Translations under genes and position numbers: made by a program
Part shown: in pieces, positions 44,999 through 56,400 of the stretch
Layout of the letters: every line of letters begins with the position of its first letter
Numbering within the stretch: position 1 is the first letter of the stretch
The notes under the pieces: generated by a model
Told to the model about the DNA's origin: nothing
The model's database searches: none
The model's input: only the letters and a program-made list of their open reading frames with translations
NCBI GenBank assembly: GCA_963920575.1
Contig: OY986972.1
Span: forward strand, 12,164,010-12,228,009
DNA from: Narthecium ossifragum
Taxonomy: Eukaryota > Streptophyta > Magnoliopsida > Dioscoreales > Nartheciaceae
Direction: 5' to 3'
DNA length: 64,000 nucleotides

Positions 44999-46071
44999 GT
45001 TTCAGCCTCCTCCTTCCAGACCGGCAGCAAGGTCCCCTGACTCGCCGCTTCGGATACCATTAGATCCACCATGGGCCAGAACAGGATTCTCACCGCCGAG
45101 TACAGAGCAACAGTTGCGGTCCAGCCACATCACTCCGGTTCAAGAAGAGAAGAGCCGTCTTTCCTCATCACATTCAGGCCTTGAGGACAAGGCCAATTTC
45201 GAAGGGAGGAGGGATGATACGAGGTCGAACCGAGCCATTCCAAGAAGGGACCCACGTCCTTGCTTGGATGGGCCCACGCCAAGGAGTTGGCTGCACCCAA
45301 GTCCCTTTGGGCGTTCTAAGCTCAGCCGGCCAAACGAATCCTATTCCTAGCTGGTTTGCTTACTTAGATGATTTCCTAGTTAGTAGTTATCTTGATTGAG
45401 TCAGTTTCCTAGTTTGAGTTCAGTTTATGATTTGCTTTATTAGTTCCTATTAAGAGTCCTAGTAATCAGGAAGTTTGAGTTATGATTGAGTCTTAGTAGG
45501 AAAGTATGGTTACTTGCTGATTAAAGCAAGGTAGTTCTCTAGTTGGAGTAGAACTCTCTTGAGGCCTCTATAAAAGGACCTCTATAGCTTGTATTAGGTC
45601 ATGGACGAATTTATGAGAGTAATTATTTAGTAGAGATAACTCTTAGGAGTAGAAGTAATATAGGAGTAGCTGTAACCCTAGTTTCGACAGAAATCCACCA
45701 GCCACCTTCATCTCTCTCCTGCCGGATTCTTTCTCCACCAGCCGGCCACCATCCATTGCCGTCCACCGCTGCCATCTACAGTGCACGTCCCCACCACCGG
45801 CGTCCCCTTGGCTGCCGTGCTTCCCTCCACCACGTTCTCCAAGGCTTGGATCTCCAAGAGAAGCCAGCCAACCCTAGAGGAGCTGCAAGGTATCCCTCTT
45901 CTCATCCGTCTCCTCCTCTAGTCTTCGCCTTCCTCGTCGAATACCTAGGGTCATTCTCCTAAAACCCTAAAGGTATCTCTCGACCTAGCCATAGATTTGG
46001 CTAAAGAGGATCTGAGATAAGGCAAGAGACCCGGTACGAAAGCCCTTGAGAAGGTGCATCGTATCAAGGGG

Positions 46072-46440
46072 TGACACAGTCAGTAGACTCACTGATTGGC
46101 GGGACAGCCAGGGTAGACCGGGTCTACCGATCTTGTTCCTTGGAGGTTGGAGGCCTCCGTGTCTGTCTAGACCTGCGGGTGCTAGACATGATGGGTTTTT
46201 ATGTGATACTCGGTATGGACTGGTTAGCAGCATACCGAGCCATCATCGACTATGGTCGCCGGAGGGTGGTCGCTTGGACACCCGATGGGACACGGGTTTG
46301 TGTTGTTGGGGGATCGGTTCTCAGCATCGGTTCTCAGTCGATTCCTTTGCTTGTGGTGTGGGAAGGCGTGGCGGTAAGCTTTCCGCCTTGCTGGCCAACC
46401 TGTTTGGTTCCGAGGGAGTGCAACAGAGCAGTTTTCCTAG
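46072..46440 (+). pseudogene. Gypsy protease, C-terminal part
   Basis: Continues the protease after the A element in the frame of 46071-46526: a VGGLRVCLDLRVLDM strand and GFYVILGMDWLAAYRA, where ILGMDWL is the conserved C-terminal protease motif of plant gypsy elements. A linker to RT follows. Confidence 0.8.
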
Positions 46441-47400
46441 GATCGTGTGCGACTTTGCAGACGTGTTTCCTGAGATGTTGTTGGGGCTTCCACCGTCCAA
46501 AGAGCTCGATTTTGAGATCGACCTAGTACCAGGTACCGCACCGATCTCTCTCCCAGCTTTCAGGATGACACCAACAGAGCAGAGCGAGTTGAGGACCCAG
46601 TTGGACGAGCTGACCAGCAGAGGCTTCATTCGTCCTAGCATGTCTCCCTGGGGGCGCCAGTGTTGTTCACAAAGAAGAAGGATGGTACCCTTCGACTTTG
46701 CATAGACTACAGGCGGCTCAATAGGGTGACGGTGAAGAACAGGTATCCGATGCCACGGATCGATGACTTGCTCGACCAGTTGCGAGGATCTTCAGTGTTC
46801 TCGAAGATCGACTTCCGCACAGGCTACCACCTGTTGAGGGTTCGAGATTGCGACATCCCGAAGACGGCTTTCCGTACTCGGTACGGCCTGTACGAGTTCG
46901 TGGTGATGCCGTTTGGGCTGACGAACGCACCAGCAGCATTCATGGATGTGATGCAGAGGATCTTCCGGTCGTTCCTAGACCAGTTCATGGTGGTGTTCGT
47001 CGATGACATTCTGATCTACTCTCGGTCAGAGGAGGAGCACAGACGACACTTAGCGATAGTGTGACAGCTACTTCGGGAGCATCGGCTATATGCCAAGGCT
47101 TCCAAGTGTGAGTTCTGGCTTGCACAGGTAGGATTCCTTGGACACGTGGTGTCGGCAGCAGGGATATCAGTTGACCCGGCCAAGGTCGAGGCAGTGGTAC
47201 AGTGGCAGAGACCGATGACAGTGTTCGAGATCCGCAGTTTCCTAGGCCTGGCGGGATACTACAAGCGGTTCGTACGGGACTTCTCCAGAGGTGCCGGACC
47301 GTTGACCAGGTTGACACAAAAGGGCATCTCGTTCGTGTGGGATGATGCTTATGAGCGAGTCTTTGTGGAGCTGAGGACGAGGTTGACCAGTGCGCTGGTG
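46441..47400 (+). pseudogene. Gypsy reverse transcriptase
   Basis: Visible motifs in order: VCDFADVFPE, LPPSKELDFEIDLVPGTAPI, then after a frameshift near 46655 [63 protein letters not shown] split in two, and the catalytic FVDDILIYS (VDD at 46999-47007). A stop lies at 47062-47064. The thumb and connection ([28 protein letters not shown]) run on to 47400. Intact enzyme would copy the element RNA; this copy cannot. Confidence 0.9.
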
Positions 47401-47901
47401 CTGATCGTCCCCGAGCGAGGCCTTGGTTACAGTGTCTACTGTGATGCCAGCGGTGAGGGTTTGGGGTGTGTCCTCATGCAGGAGGGACACGTAGTTTCCT
47501 ATGTTTCTGGTCAGCTGAAGAACCATGAGATGAACTACCCGACCAATGACTTAAAGCTACCAGCGGTGGTCTTCGCCCTGAAGACCTGGCGGAATTACCT
47601 CTATGGCGAGAAGTTCTATGTCTTCTCGAACCATAAGAGTTTGAGGCACGTTTTCATCCAACGTGACCTCAACCTAAGGCATCGACGCTGGATGAGAAAG
47701 GACTACAACTTTGAGTTGCATTACCATCCTGGTAAGGCAAACGTCATAGCGGACGCGTTGAGCAGACAGATGAGAGACACCAGAGCAGTAGTTGCAGGAT
47801 TATCATCACGGGAGTGGCAGGCATTGGAGACATCGGGCCAGTTGGGGCTTGAGTTTGAGGATCAAGGATCCAACAGCTTCCTCTACACAGTGCAATTCTA
47901 G
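47401..47901 (+). pseudogene. Gypsy RNase H
   Basis: Follows the RT in frame: [18 protein letters not shown] (first catalytic Asp), then [21 protein letters not shown] in place of the usual ELE motif, a [10 protein letters not shown] segment, [19 protein letters not shown] and VIADALSR (last catalytic Asp). The first Asp of the TDHKSL segment is replaced by Asn (SNHKSL). It ends at 47899-47901 TAG. Confidence 0.88.
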
Positions 47902-47992
47902 CCAGAGTCTTAGAGGCGTAGCGCAGTGATGCGGAGCTCGAGGAGTTGTTCACATCGGCAGGCACGGAGGGCGCAGACAGAGACTGGGCAGT

Positions 47993-48559
47993 TAGTGATG
48001 GCAACGGGGCGGATCGGGGCGGATATTGGAAATACCATACCCGTCCCCGCACTCCTCCGCCCATACCATAACCGCCCATTCCCCGCGCGGATAATGGAGA
48101 TCGCGGACCACAACCATCCCCGCGGGTACGCGGATATTACCCGCAATCCGCGGTTACCCGCAATCCGCGGTTATCCGTAAAACCTAAAAAAATCATTCAA
48201 TAGCATTAAGCCTCTAAAATCTAAATCTAAATCCACCAAACTATCATCAACATTCGGTCTTTAAAATCTAGATCCACCAAACACTCATCAACAATTAGTC
48301 TTTATTAGAGTATTATTACAAAAATAGACTCTTTAAAATCCACCAAACCAACATTTAGTGGCGGGGCGGGGCGGATATGCGGGGCGGGGCGGATAGCGGG
48401 GCGGATATTACCTAATACCATAATCCGCCCCGTACCCGCGCGGATTTTAAATTTGAAAACCATACCCGTATCCACGGGTAAAAAATCTATACCATACCCG
48501 TCCCCATCGGTGCGGATCGGGTCGGTTATCCAGCGGGGCGGTCAATTTTGCCATCCCTA
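47993..48559. mobile_element. hAT-type MITE between RNase H and integrase
   Basis: Perfect 8-bp TSD TGGGCAGT (47985-47992 and 48560-48567). Terminal inverted repeats TAGTGATGGCAA and TAGGGATGGCAA (inverse of TTGCCATCCCTA), 12 bp with one difference. 567 bp, no coding capacity. Subterminal GGGGCGGAT motifs and GCGGATATTACCC-like repeats lie at both ends. Ends of type TAGGGATGGCAA are close to those of the 9402-10732 element, so the same transposase may have moved both. Confidence 0.9.
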
Positions 48560-48567
48560 TGGGCAGT

Positions 48568-49460
48568 ATCGTCAGACGGAGGGCTACGATTCAGAGGCAG
48601 AGTAGCGGTTCCTATAGATCCAGTTGTACGAGACGACATCCTACGAGAGTTCCATCACTCTCATTTTGCAGTTCTCCCCAGGGGCACCAAGATGTACCAG
48701 GATCTGTAGCGGCAGTTGTGGTGGTACGGGATGAAGAGGGTAGTGACGGAGTTCGTATCGCGCTGCCTTACCTGTCAGAAGGTCAAGGCAGAGCACCAGC
48801 GAATTCCAGGGTTACTTCAGCCCCTTCCACTGGCCGAGTGGAAGTGGGAGCACATCACGATGGACTTCGTGATCCGACTACCGAGATCTCCTAGGGGGAA
48901 TGACGCGATTTGGGTCATCGTTGATCGATTGGCCAAATCGGCGCACTTCCTATGCGGACGACGGACTCGACAGACAGGTTGGGCAGTTTGTACGTCAGAG
49001 ACATGGTCAGACTACATGGAGTTCCAATGTCTATATGCTTTCAGGAGGCAGTTTGTACACTCCTGACTTTCAGTATGGCATTCCATCCGCAGACAGACGG
49101 GCAGTCAGAGCGGACGTTCCAAATCTTAGAGGATATGCTGAGAGCATATGTCCTCGATGCCAGAGGCAACTAGGAGGAGCACGTTCCCTTGGTGGAGTTC
49201 GCCTACAACAATAGCTACCAGCCCAGTCTTAGAGTAGCACCTTTCGAGGTGTTGTACGGCAGGCTGTGTCGTTCCCCAGTGTGCTGGACAAAGGTTGGAG
49301 AGGCACCACTCACCGGTCCAGACATCGTCAGACGGTCGTCAGAGAGGCTAGTGCAAATCAGGCAGAGACTTCTGACGGCTTAGAGCCGGCAGAAGAGTTA
49401 TGCAGATCAGACACAACGACCGTTAGTTTGCAATCAACGACGGAGTGTTCTTACGAGCAT
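48568..49460 (+). pseudogene. Gypsy integrase (zinc finger and catalytic core)
   Basis: HHCC finger: HHSHFAVLPRGTKMYQD near 48648, then CLTCQKVKAEH near 48763. Catalytic core: WEHITMDFV near 48847 with the first Asp, VDRLAKSAHFL near 48925, AFHPQTDGQSERTFQ near 49080 and VEFAYNNSYQPSL near 49195. Frames change at several points and stops are present. The second-Asp region has been displaced near 48955-49060. An intact integrase would insert element cDNA with 5-bp TSDs. Confidence 0.85.
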
Positions 49461-49787
49461 CGCCGTACAGGGGGTCCGTCAGGTTTGGCAGGGGTGGTTA
49501 GTTGGCGCTGAGGTTTGTCGGGCCGTTCGAGATTCTAGAGAGGATTGGCAAGGTAGCTTACTGCCTAGATCATCCTCAGCACATGTCAGCTGTGTATCCA
49601 ACTTTCCATGTGTCGATGCTGAGGAAGTATCACCCGGACCTGTCTCATGTCATCAGGGTGGATGACATCGAGCGTGAGGCAGACGCGACGTTCGTTGAGC
49701 GGCAAGTTCGAGTACTTGACCGGAGGGATCAGGTCTTGCGGGCCAAGACGATTCCCTAAGTCAAGGTACTGTGGAGTATAGAGGCAC
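49461..49787 (+). pseudogene. Integrase C-terminus and chromodomain, first part
   Basis: RFVGPFEILERIGKVAYCL is the GPY/F module of chromovirus integrases, followed by YPTFHVSMLRKYHPD and the RVLDRRDQVLR segment. A TAA stands at 49757-49759 and the frame goes on to VKVLWSIEA, the start of the chromodomain, where the F unit is inserted. The end of the chromodomain is at 53532. Confidence 0.85.
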
Positions 49788-49940
49788 TGTCACGCCCCGA
49801 CCCAGAAAACCCATCCAGATTGGAGCGTGAGCAACCTAAACCTGTTACATCATCAATGGGCGCAGAAATTTTGACAGAGTCTTCTCTATAATTCTTACAC
49901 AAGGAACCTGTACAACTTTTATATTCCACAATAAATTTAA

Positions 49941-50202
49941 GGCTAATAACATTTTACTACCATATAGTTTCAAAATATGTCAATTTACCCCCTATATTTT
50001 AAAACGTGACAAAACGCACCCTTAATTTATCAATGTGGTCGTATCACACCCAAATGTGACAAAACACACCCCATATATAGGGGGTAAATTGGGTGTAATA
50101 CGACCACATTGATAAATTAAGGGTGTGTTTTGTCACGTTTTAAAATATAGGGGGTAAATTGACATATTTTCAAACTATAGGGTAGTAAGATGTTATTAAC
50201 CC
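49941..50202. mobile_element. Fold-back MITE, probably Mutator-like (262 bp)
   Basis: TSD TAAATTTAA (9 bp, 49932-49940 and 50203-50211). Almost the entire element is an inverted repeat: GGCTAATAACATTTTACTAC at the left and the inverse of GTAGTAAGATGTTATTAACC at the right, continuing through TTTACCCCCTATATTTTA to a short centre. No coding capacity. The 9-bp TSD suggests the Mutator superfamily. Confidence 0.8.
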
Positions 50203-50319
50203 TAAATTTAAATACTTGATCATGAGGGCAGAAATTTAGATTCACAACTACTATCGTTATTACAACCCAATTTAGACATTTAAATAAACATCATTCCACA
50301 TTAATATCAAATTTAAAGT

Positions 50320-51019
50320 GGCTAAATTACTGTTTTGGGCCCTGTGGTTTTCACCATGTTTCATTTTGGGCCCTGTGGTTTAAAATTTTTCAAATTAGGC
50401 CCTATGGTTTTGATTTTGTAACAATTAAGGCCCTCAGGCCAACGCCGTTAATCCCCGTTGACGGCAAATGAGTCACGTGACATCACGTGATATCATGTGA
50501 TTTCGATTTGGGCCCTGTGGTTTTCAAAATGTTTCATTTTGAGCCATGTGGTTTAAAATCTTTCAAACAAAGCCCTATAACTTTGATTTTGTAACGCTTA
50601 AGGCCCTTAGGCCGACGCCGTTAATCCCCGTTGACGGCAAATGAGTCACGTGACATCATGTAATTCGAACGGAAGGTATGTTACTTCGACCTCCTTTTTT
50701 CACCATATTTGCCGTCAAGTGGGGTTAACGGCGTCGGCCTGAGGGCCTTAAGCGTTACAAAATCAAAACCATAGGGCCTTGTTTGAAAGATTTTAAACCA
50801 AATGGCTCAAAATGAAACATTTTGAATACCACAGGGCCCAAATCGAAATCACGTGATGTCACGTGACTCATTTGCCGTCAACGGGGATTAACGGCGTTGG
50901 CCTGAGGGCCTTAATTGTTACAAAATCAAAACCATAGGGCCTAATTTGAAAGATTTTAAATCACATGGCCCAAAATGAAATATGGTGAAAACCACAGGGC
51001 CCAAAACAGTAATTTACCC
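50320..51019. mobile_element. Fold-back MITE, probably Mutator-like (700 bp)
   Basis: TSD AATTTAAAGT (9-10 bp, 50310-50319 and 51020-51029). The long inverted arms of about 300 bp begin GGCTAAATTACTGTTTTGGG and, inverted, GGGTAAATTACTG. In each arm GGGCCCTGTGGTTT and CGCCGTTAATCCCCGTTGAC occur twice, so the arms are themselves built of duplicated modules. No gene. Confidence 0.8.
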
Positions 51020-51349
51020 AATTTAAAGTTATACAATTGTCCTCAAATACGAAACAATAGTCTCTAAGATTTAACTACATCAAATAAATATAAAATACTG
51101 AATGGAAGCCCTCATTCTGACAACAACCTCAAAGTCCACCCGAAGTAGAAGCGCCTCCAAGAACTGATCCGCCTGGGACTACTGAAGTGGAAGGAGCGGC
51201 ACCTGCACCTGCAAAACGCAGCCCAAGTAGGGTGAGCATGAAGCCCAGTAGGGTTCTACTCTACGGCACTCTCAAGGAAAGTGGTAAACTGCAACTGTAT
51301 CATCTCCATCCAATCCTAAGGCAATGAAGAACAAGTCTGGACAAGGGTC

Positions 51350-52212
51350 TGATACGGTTGGAAGTCCAGCTCCACCTGGGCTAGACCAACCCACGCCCAA
51401 TTATGGGGCAGGGCCCACACATGGGCTAGATCCAGTTGGGACCCACGCAGCTCAGGCCCCACCCCTTGGTAGGACCCGACCTTGGACCAGGTCTCAAGCC
51501 AAAGCCGGCCTTAGGGATCCTAATCCTTATCTAGTTACTACCTTAGTTAGTTCTTAATTGCTTTCCTAGTTGATTTCCTAGTTTGAGTCCAGTTTATGCT
51601 TTGTTTTATTAGTTCCTATTTTGAGTCCAGTTTGTTAGGGAGTTTGAGTTATGATTGAGTCTTAGTAGGAAAGTATGGTTACTTGCTGATTAAAGCAAGG
51701 TAGTTCTCTAGTTGAAGTAGGACTCTCTTGAGGCCTCTATAAAAGGACCTCCATAGCTTGTATTAGGTTTTATGCATTGAAGAATAAAGTTAGTAGTTAA
51801 AGTAGGATATCTTAGGAGTAGTTCTAATTTAATATTCCACCACCACCAGCCCCTCCCACGTTTCTCTCTCTTGCTGGCCTTCTCCACCCGCCGGCTACCA
51901 CCATCACCACCGCCGTCCACCGCTACCAGCCACCGCTCCAATCCCAGCATCCTCCTTGGCCGCCGCCCCTCTTCTTCCACCTCTCTTGGCGTGGATCTCC
52001 AAGAGTAACCAGCCAACCACAAGAGGATCTGCAAGGTAACCTCTTCTCTATCGTCTCCTACCTCCAGTCTTCATCTTCCTCGTCGAATACCTAGGGTCCT
52101 TCTCCTAAAACCCTAAAGGTATCTCTCGACCTAGCCATAGATTTGGCTAAGGAAGAACTGAGACCAGGGAAGAGACCAGGTACCCGTGCCTACGAGAAGG
52201 CACGGCGTAACA
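51350..52212 (+). mobile_element. Family A-like solo LTR in F
   Basis: TGATACGGTTGG ... CACGGCGTAACA, 863 bp, perfect TSD GGGTC (51345-51349 and 52213-52217). TATA box CTCTATAAAAGG near 51735-51746, plus strand. It is homologous to A over the promoter, the CTTAGTAGGAAAGTATGGTT segment and the CCTAGCCATAGATTTGGCTA segment, with a different 5' end; a diverged subfamily. Confidence 0.88.
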
Positions 52213-52993
52213 GGGTCACACATCACCAAGCGCCCCTCTACAGATCAGGGAAGAACAAGGGGCAAGTGCACCTCCCGTGCACTCCCACCTCTACAACCCT
52301 TAACAGGATAACATCCACACTGCCCTTAGCGATTGACTCAGAGAACGACACGACCTCTACACCTCAAGCAAATCCATGGCAGCAAGAATGTAAGCATAGA
52401 GCATGAAAGCCGGGGAGGGGAAGGACACCATAGAGCATAGAACACCCATCATGCCACGGGAAACAGAGTAGGTAAAGAAATCCCAAGCCACTAGCAAGAG
52501 AAGAAGAAAACAATCCATCGGAAGCCACAAACTCAACGAAAACCAACCATCACAACAATAGGGGAGAAGATAGCATCACTCGAACCTAGTCTACCATGCT
52601 CGACAGAACGACAAAGAGAGAGGAAGAGATTCTCATCAATCCAACGTCCATCGAAGCATCCAGGCATAGCACAACATTGTAGCAATGGAGACAGAGTATG
52701 GCATAGCAAGAGAAGGAAGAAGGAAAACAGTGCATCCATAGAGGATTCAGAGAATCCTGCATCAGCAGAGCCTAATCAAGAGAAACCCTACCTCTGGATC
52801 ACGCGACAACTCCTCCAGTCGTCGACGCCGTCGCCGTCGCCAAGCTCCGCCTTTGCAGTCGACGGGAGGGACCCAACCGCCGCTCTCCCCTCTAGCCGCG
52901 GTTGTCGTAGCTAGGATCTCCGTCCATCGCCGCTTCGCTAAGTCACCGGGCTCGTCGTCGTTGAAGAAGAAGGCCCAGCCACCGTTGACGCCG

Positions 52994-52998
<5 letters not shown>

Positions 52999-53045
<47 letters not shown>
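52999..53045. repeat. (CT)n microsatellite
   Basis: About 23 CT dinucleotides inside unit F. Confidence 0.95.
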
Positions 53046-53048
<3 letters not shown>

Positions 53049-53531
53049 CGCGATCCGGGGTGCCCTAACGAGAGGACAGTTTAAAAGGGTCTGGCTTAAT
53101 CGAGCGGTGATTAAGTCTCATGACCACTTGATCAGCCAGATTTAATCACGGCCGGTCAAATCTCGATTTTTACGATCAAACTCAGATCCTCCGATCTGGG
53201 GTACTCCTAATGGTCTAATCAAGCACATACATCATCACAAGGCTGTGTGTACGAAACGGGTGTGTGAAACCAACTCCGTTAAGGGTAATTTACCAAATTA
53301 CCCCCGGAGCCGCAACGATCAAAGGAAATCACAAAGCAAGGCCAGCCAACCCAACCCAACCGAACCAGACCCTCGACCGACGCGGTCGGACCGGGTTGGA
53401 GGTACCTGTCCTCACAGCCCCTTTATAATTATAGCAGTCATATACGTGTGCACCAATTGATGATGTAAACAGGTTTAGGTGACTCACGCCTCGATCTGGA
53501 TGGGTTTTCTAGGTCGGGGCGTGACAGGCAC

Positions 53532-53690
53532 CGAGAAGATGACCTGGGAGCGCGAGGCGCACATGTGGCAGGAGTTTCCGCACATGTTTCCTTTTCGAGG
53601 TACCTCTTGTCCTGTCTTCTAATGTAGTTGTTTTTCTGTTTCCAAGCCCTATCGAATCTCGGGACGAGATTTCCTTTAAGGGTATTAGGA
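53532..53690 (+). pseudogene. Gypsy chromodomain end and 3' UTR
   Basis: In continuation of 49787: TEKMTWEREAHMWQEFPHMF resembles the ATWE..E.....YP.LF end of plant chromodomains, which bind methylated histone tails and steer integration. The typical CGAATCTCGGGACGAGATTT sequence and AAGGG polypurine remnant follow at 53654-53690. Confidence 0.75.
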
Positions 53691-53700
53691 TGTGAGGACC
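53691..53700 (+). repeat. First 10 bp of the gypsy 3' LTR
   Basis: TGTGAGGACC, equal to the start of solo LTR C1 except at the last base. The rest is displaced beyond the window by the B2 insertion. Confidence 0.7.
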
Positions 53701-55075
53701 TGATATGAGCGGTCTACTCGTAATCCTCTTGTATCGGGTCTCTACTGCTCCAATCGATCAGAATTGGCATGATTGGACTTGATTTGAGTCCAATTGGCTG
53801 AATCTGACTAGCTGGATCGGATCTGGATTGAGCTGGTTCAGATCTGGCTGAGTCTGATAGGATAGGACTTGACTGGGTCAAGTTTGAATTGATCTAGATC
53901 AGGCTGACCTGGTTCGATTGGACTGGATCCGGATTAAGTGGCTGAGATGAACCAGGTTGGGCCGAGTCTGATTCAAGCTGGCTGAACCGGGCTAGATCTG
54001 AGGGTTGAGGTTCCCCGGAGTAGATCGCCGGCGTATCGACGTCGTCGGCGGTCGGAACCTTGGCAGGAAGGTTCTTCGGACGGTGGGGAAGATATCCACC
54101 GGAGTGGATTGGCCGGGGAAGGTCTAGATTGATGGAATCGGGTGTGGCCGGCGATGGTTTAGTGGCGGATTGGCGTCGTGGAAGACGGCAAGGAGCTCGG
54201 CTGGGGCTTGGGACGTCGGGAAGGATCGTGGGGAGATGAGGAACGGATCTGGGATGAGATCGGCATAGGACGTGGGGTTGCCGACGATGGGGACGGAGGT
54301 TGGCTTGTCGAGGACGGCGCCAGAGGGCATGGAAGACGGTGGGAAAGGGATGGCCAGAGTCATGGGACTTAGGGAAGAACGGAGGTGGCCTTTGGAGGTG
54401 ACGGGGGTGGCCGGAGAGGGCTGGGGAAAGGATGCCGACGGTGAAGCTTGGCTAGGGCACGGGAGAGAAGAGGAAGGAGGAGGAAGATGATGCTGACATG
54501 GCGCTGACATGGCGTGGGGTCACTGACGTGGCGGAGAGAGAAAGTGGCGTGGAGAAGGAAGATGAAGGTGAAGGCGATGCCGGCTGCGAAGAAGATGACC
54601 GACGGGGAAGAAGGTGGATCGATGGTGGATATCTGGTGGAATCTACATTACCTCACTCCTATGATATTCTATCAACTATTCTTAATAATTCTATTCTTCA
54701 TTCATCATCATGACCTAATACAAACTAATAAGGTCTTTTTATAGAGACCTTGACAGAGTCCTAATCCAACTAGAAAACCCCCTTGCTCAATTAGCAAGTA
54801 ATAAGGCTTTCAGACTCAACTCAACTTCCTAACTCAAATGGACTCTTAATTAATTCATAACAATCAAATATTAACTAGGATGAGATATAAAAGAATAATG
54901 ATAAATCCTAATCAAATACTCTAGTTTGAACTAGGGAAGTCCAAGTCAAAGTAGGAAAGAGGCTGAACCAGTTTGGTTCCTCTTCTGGGTTCGGGGTCCA
55001 GTTGGTCGAGTCGGATCGACTCGTATCATCCTCCCTTCCTTCAGAATTGGCCTTGTCCTCAAGGCTAGAGTCAAG

Positions 55076-56400
55076 TGATACGAGTCGATCCGACTCGACC
55101 AACTGGACCCGAACCCATAAGAGGAACCAAACTGGTTCAACCTCTTTCCTAGTTTGACTTGGACTTCCCTAGTTCAAACTAGAGTATTTAATTAGTATTT
55201 ATCATTAGTCTTTTATATTTATTTGAGTTCTAGTTGATATTTGATTGTTAGGAATTAATTAAGAGTCCATTTGAGTTAGGAAGTTGAGTTGAGTCAGAAA
55301 GCCTTATTACTTGCTAATTAAGCAAGGGGGTTTTCGAGTTGGATTAGGACTCTGTCAAGGTCTCTATAAAAGGACTTTAGTAGTTTGTATTAGGTTATGC
55401 ATGAGATGAATGAAGAATTATGAATTATTAGCAGTAGTTGGTAAATTATCATAGGAGTAGAATATCATAGGAGTAGAGATAATATAGCTTCCACCGGATA
55501 TCTATCATAGATCCACCTTCTTCCTCGTCAGTCATCTTCTCCGCAGCCGGCACCGCCTCTACGGACTTTCTCTCTCCGCCACGTCAGCACCACGTCATCA
55601 CCACTGTTCATCATCTCCTTCCTCTCTCCCGGAACCCTAGCTTCCCGCCGTTCTACATCTCTGGTCGTCCCCGCTACCATCCAAGACCACCATCCTCTTC
55701 CCCAAGCCCTCACGACTCCGGCCAACCCCTTCACCGCCCTATTCACCTTCCCCGGTGGTATTCTCGTCCTTCCCAAGCTCCACCATCACCGACCCCTTCC
55801 GATCCGCCGCCTCTAGCACTCCATTGGAAGATCGGATCCGTTAGATCCGTTCCTCGTCTCCCCACGATCCTTCTCGACGTCCCAAGGACCCCCGCCGAGC
55901 TCCCCGTCGTCGTCCCCGATGCCGTCCTCCTCTAAACCCACCGGCCGACCTCCTAGATCCGGTCAATCCGCCACCCATATCCCCGATCCGAGCCGTTGGA
56001 TCTCTTCCCCATCACCCCGTGACCCTTCCTGACAATATCCCAACCGCTGCCACCACCCTACGGCGGTGATCCACTCCGGCGACTCCTCAGCCATTGGATC
56101 AAGTCTGGTTCAGCCAGCCAGCTAATTCAGACGCAGCCCAAGTCTAATTGGTTTAGCCAAGCCAGTCAATCCGGATCCAGCCCAATCCAACTTGGTCAGC
56201 TTGATCCAGATCACTTCAGACTTGACCCAGTCAAGTCCCATCCAATCAGGCTCAGCCAGATCCGATCCCGCTCAAGCCGGATCCGATCCAGCTAGCCAAA
56301 TCAGCCAATTGGACTCAATCAAGTCCGATCAGGCCAATTCTGATCGATTGGAGCAGTAGAGACCCAATACGAGAGGATCACGAGTAGACCGCTCGTATCA
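55076..56400 (+). mobile_element. Family B solo LTR in B2 (first)
   Basis: TGATACGAGTCGATCC ... CCGCTCGTATCA, plus strand, perfect TSD TCAAG (55071-55075 and 56401-56405). TATAAAAGG near 55367-55375. It sits between the polypurine tract and the coding part of B2. Confidence 0.93.

Larger units (their letters stand above)
42055..46066 (+). mobile_element. Family A non-autonomous LTR retrotransposon in gypsy protease
   Basis: Complete 4012-bp element, perfect TSD AGGGG (42050-42054 and 46067-46071). LTRs of 852 bp (42055-42906 and 45215-46066) differ at about six positions by eye. The primer site TGGCATCAGAGC is at 42910-42921. The polypurine tract GAAGGGAGGAGGGA is at 45201-45214, directly before the 3' LTR. 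No RT, RNase H, IN or protease frame lies inside. It is on the same strand as the host gypsy element. Confidence 0.95.
49788..53526 (-). mobile_element. Rearranged LTR unit F with inverted U5 ends
   Basis: Perfect 5-bp TSD GGCAC (49783-49787 and 53527-53531). It begins TGTCACGCCCCGACCCAG and ends with nearly the exact inverse. 49788 to about 53415 corresponds to a whole minus-strand LTR of the E type (its right end GGTACCTGTCCTCACA matches E's GGTACGGTTTCTCACA). About 35 bp later follows an inverted copy of the first ~75 bp. After removing three nested insertions the unit is about 1.9 kb. It is an LTR plus an inverted U5 tail, not a plain solo LTR. Confidence 0.75.

Noticed and set aside
50320..51019. 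Possible microRNA precursor
   Set aside because: The hairpin is a whole transposon with TSD and long perfect arms; MITE is the simpler reading.
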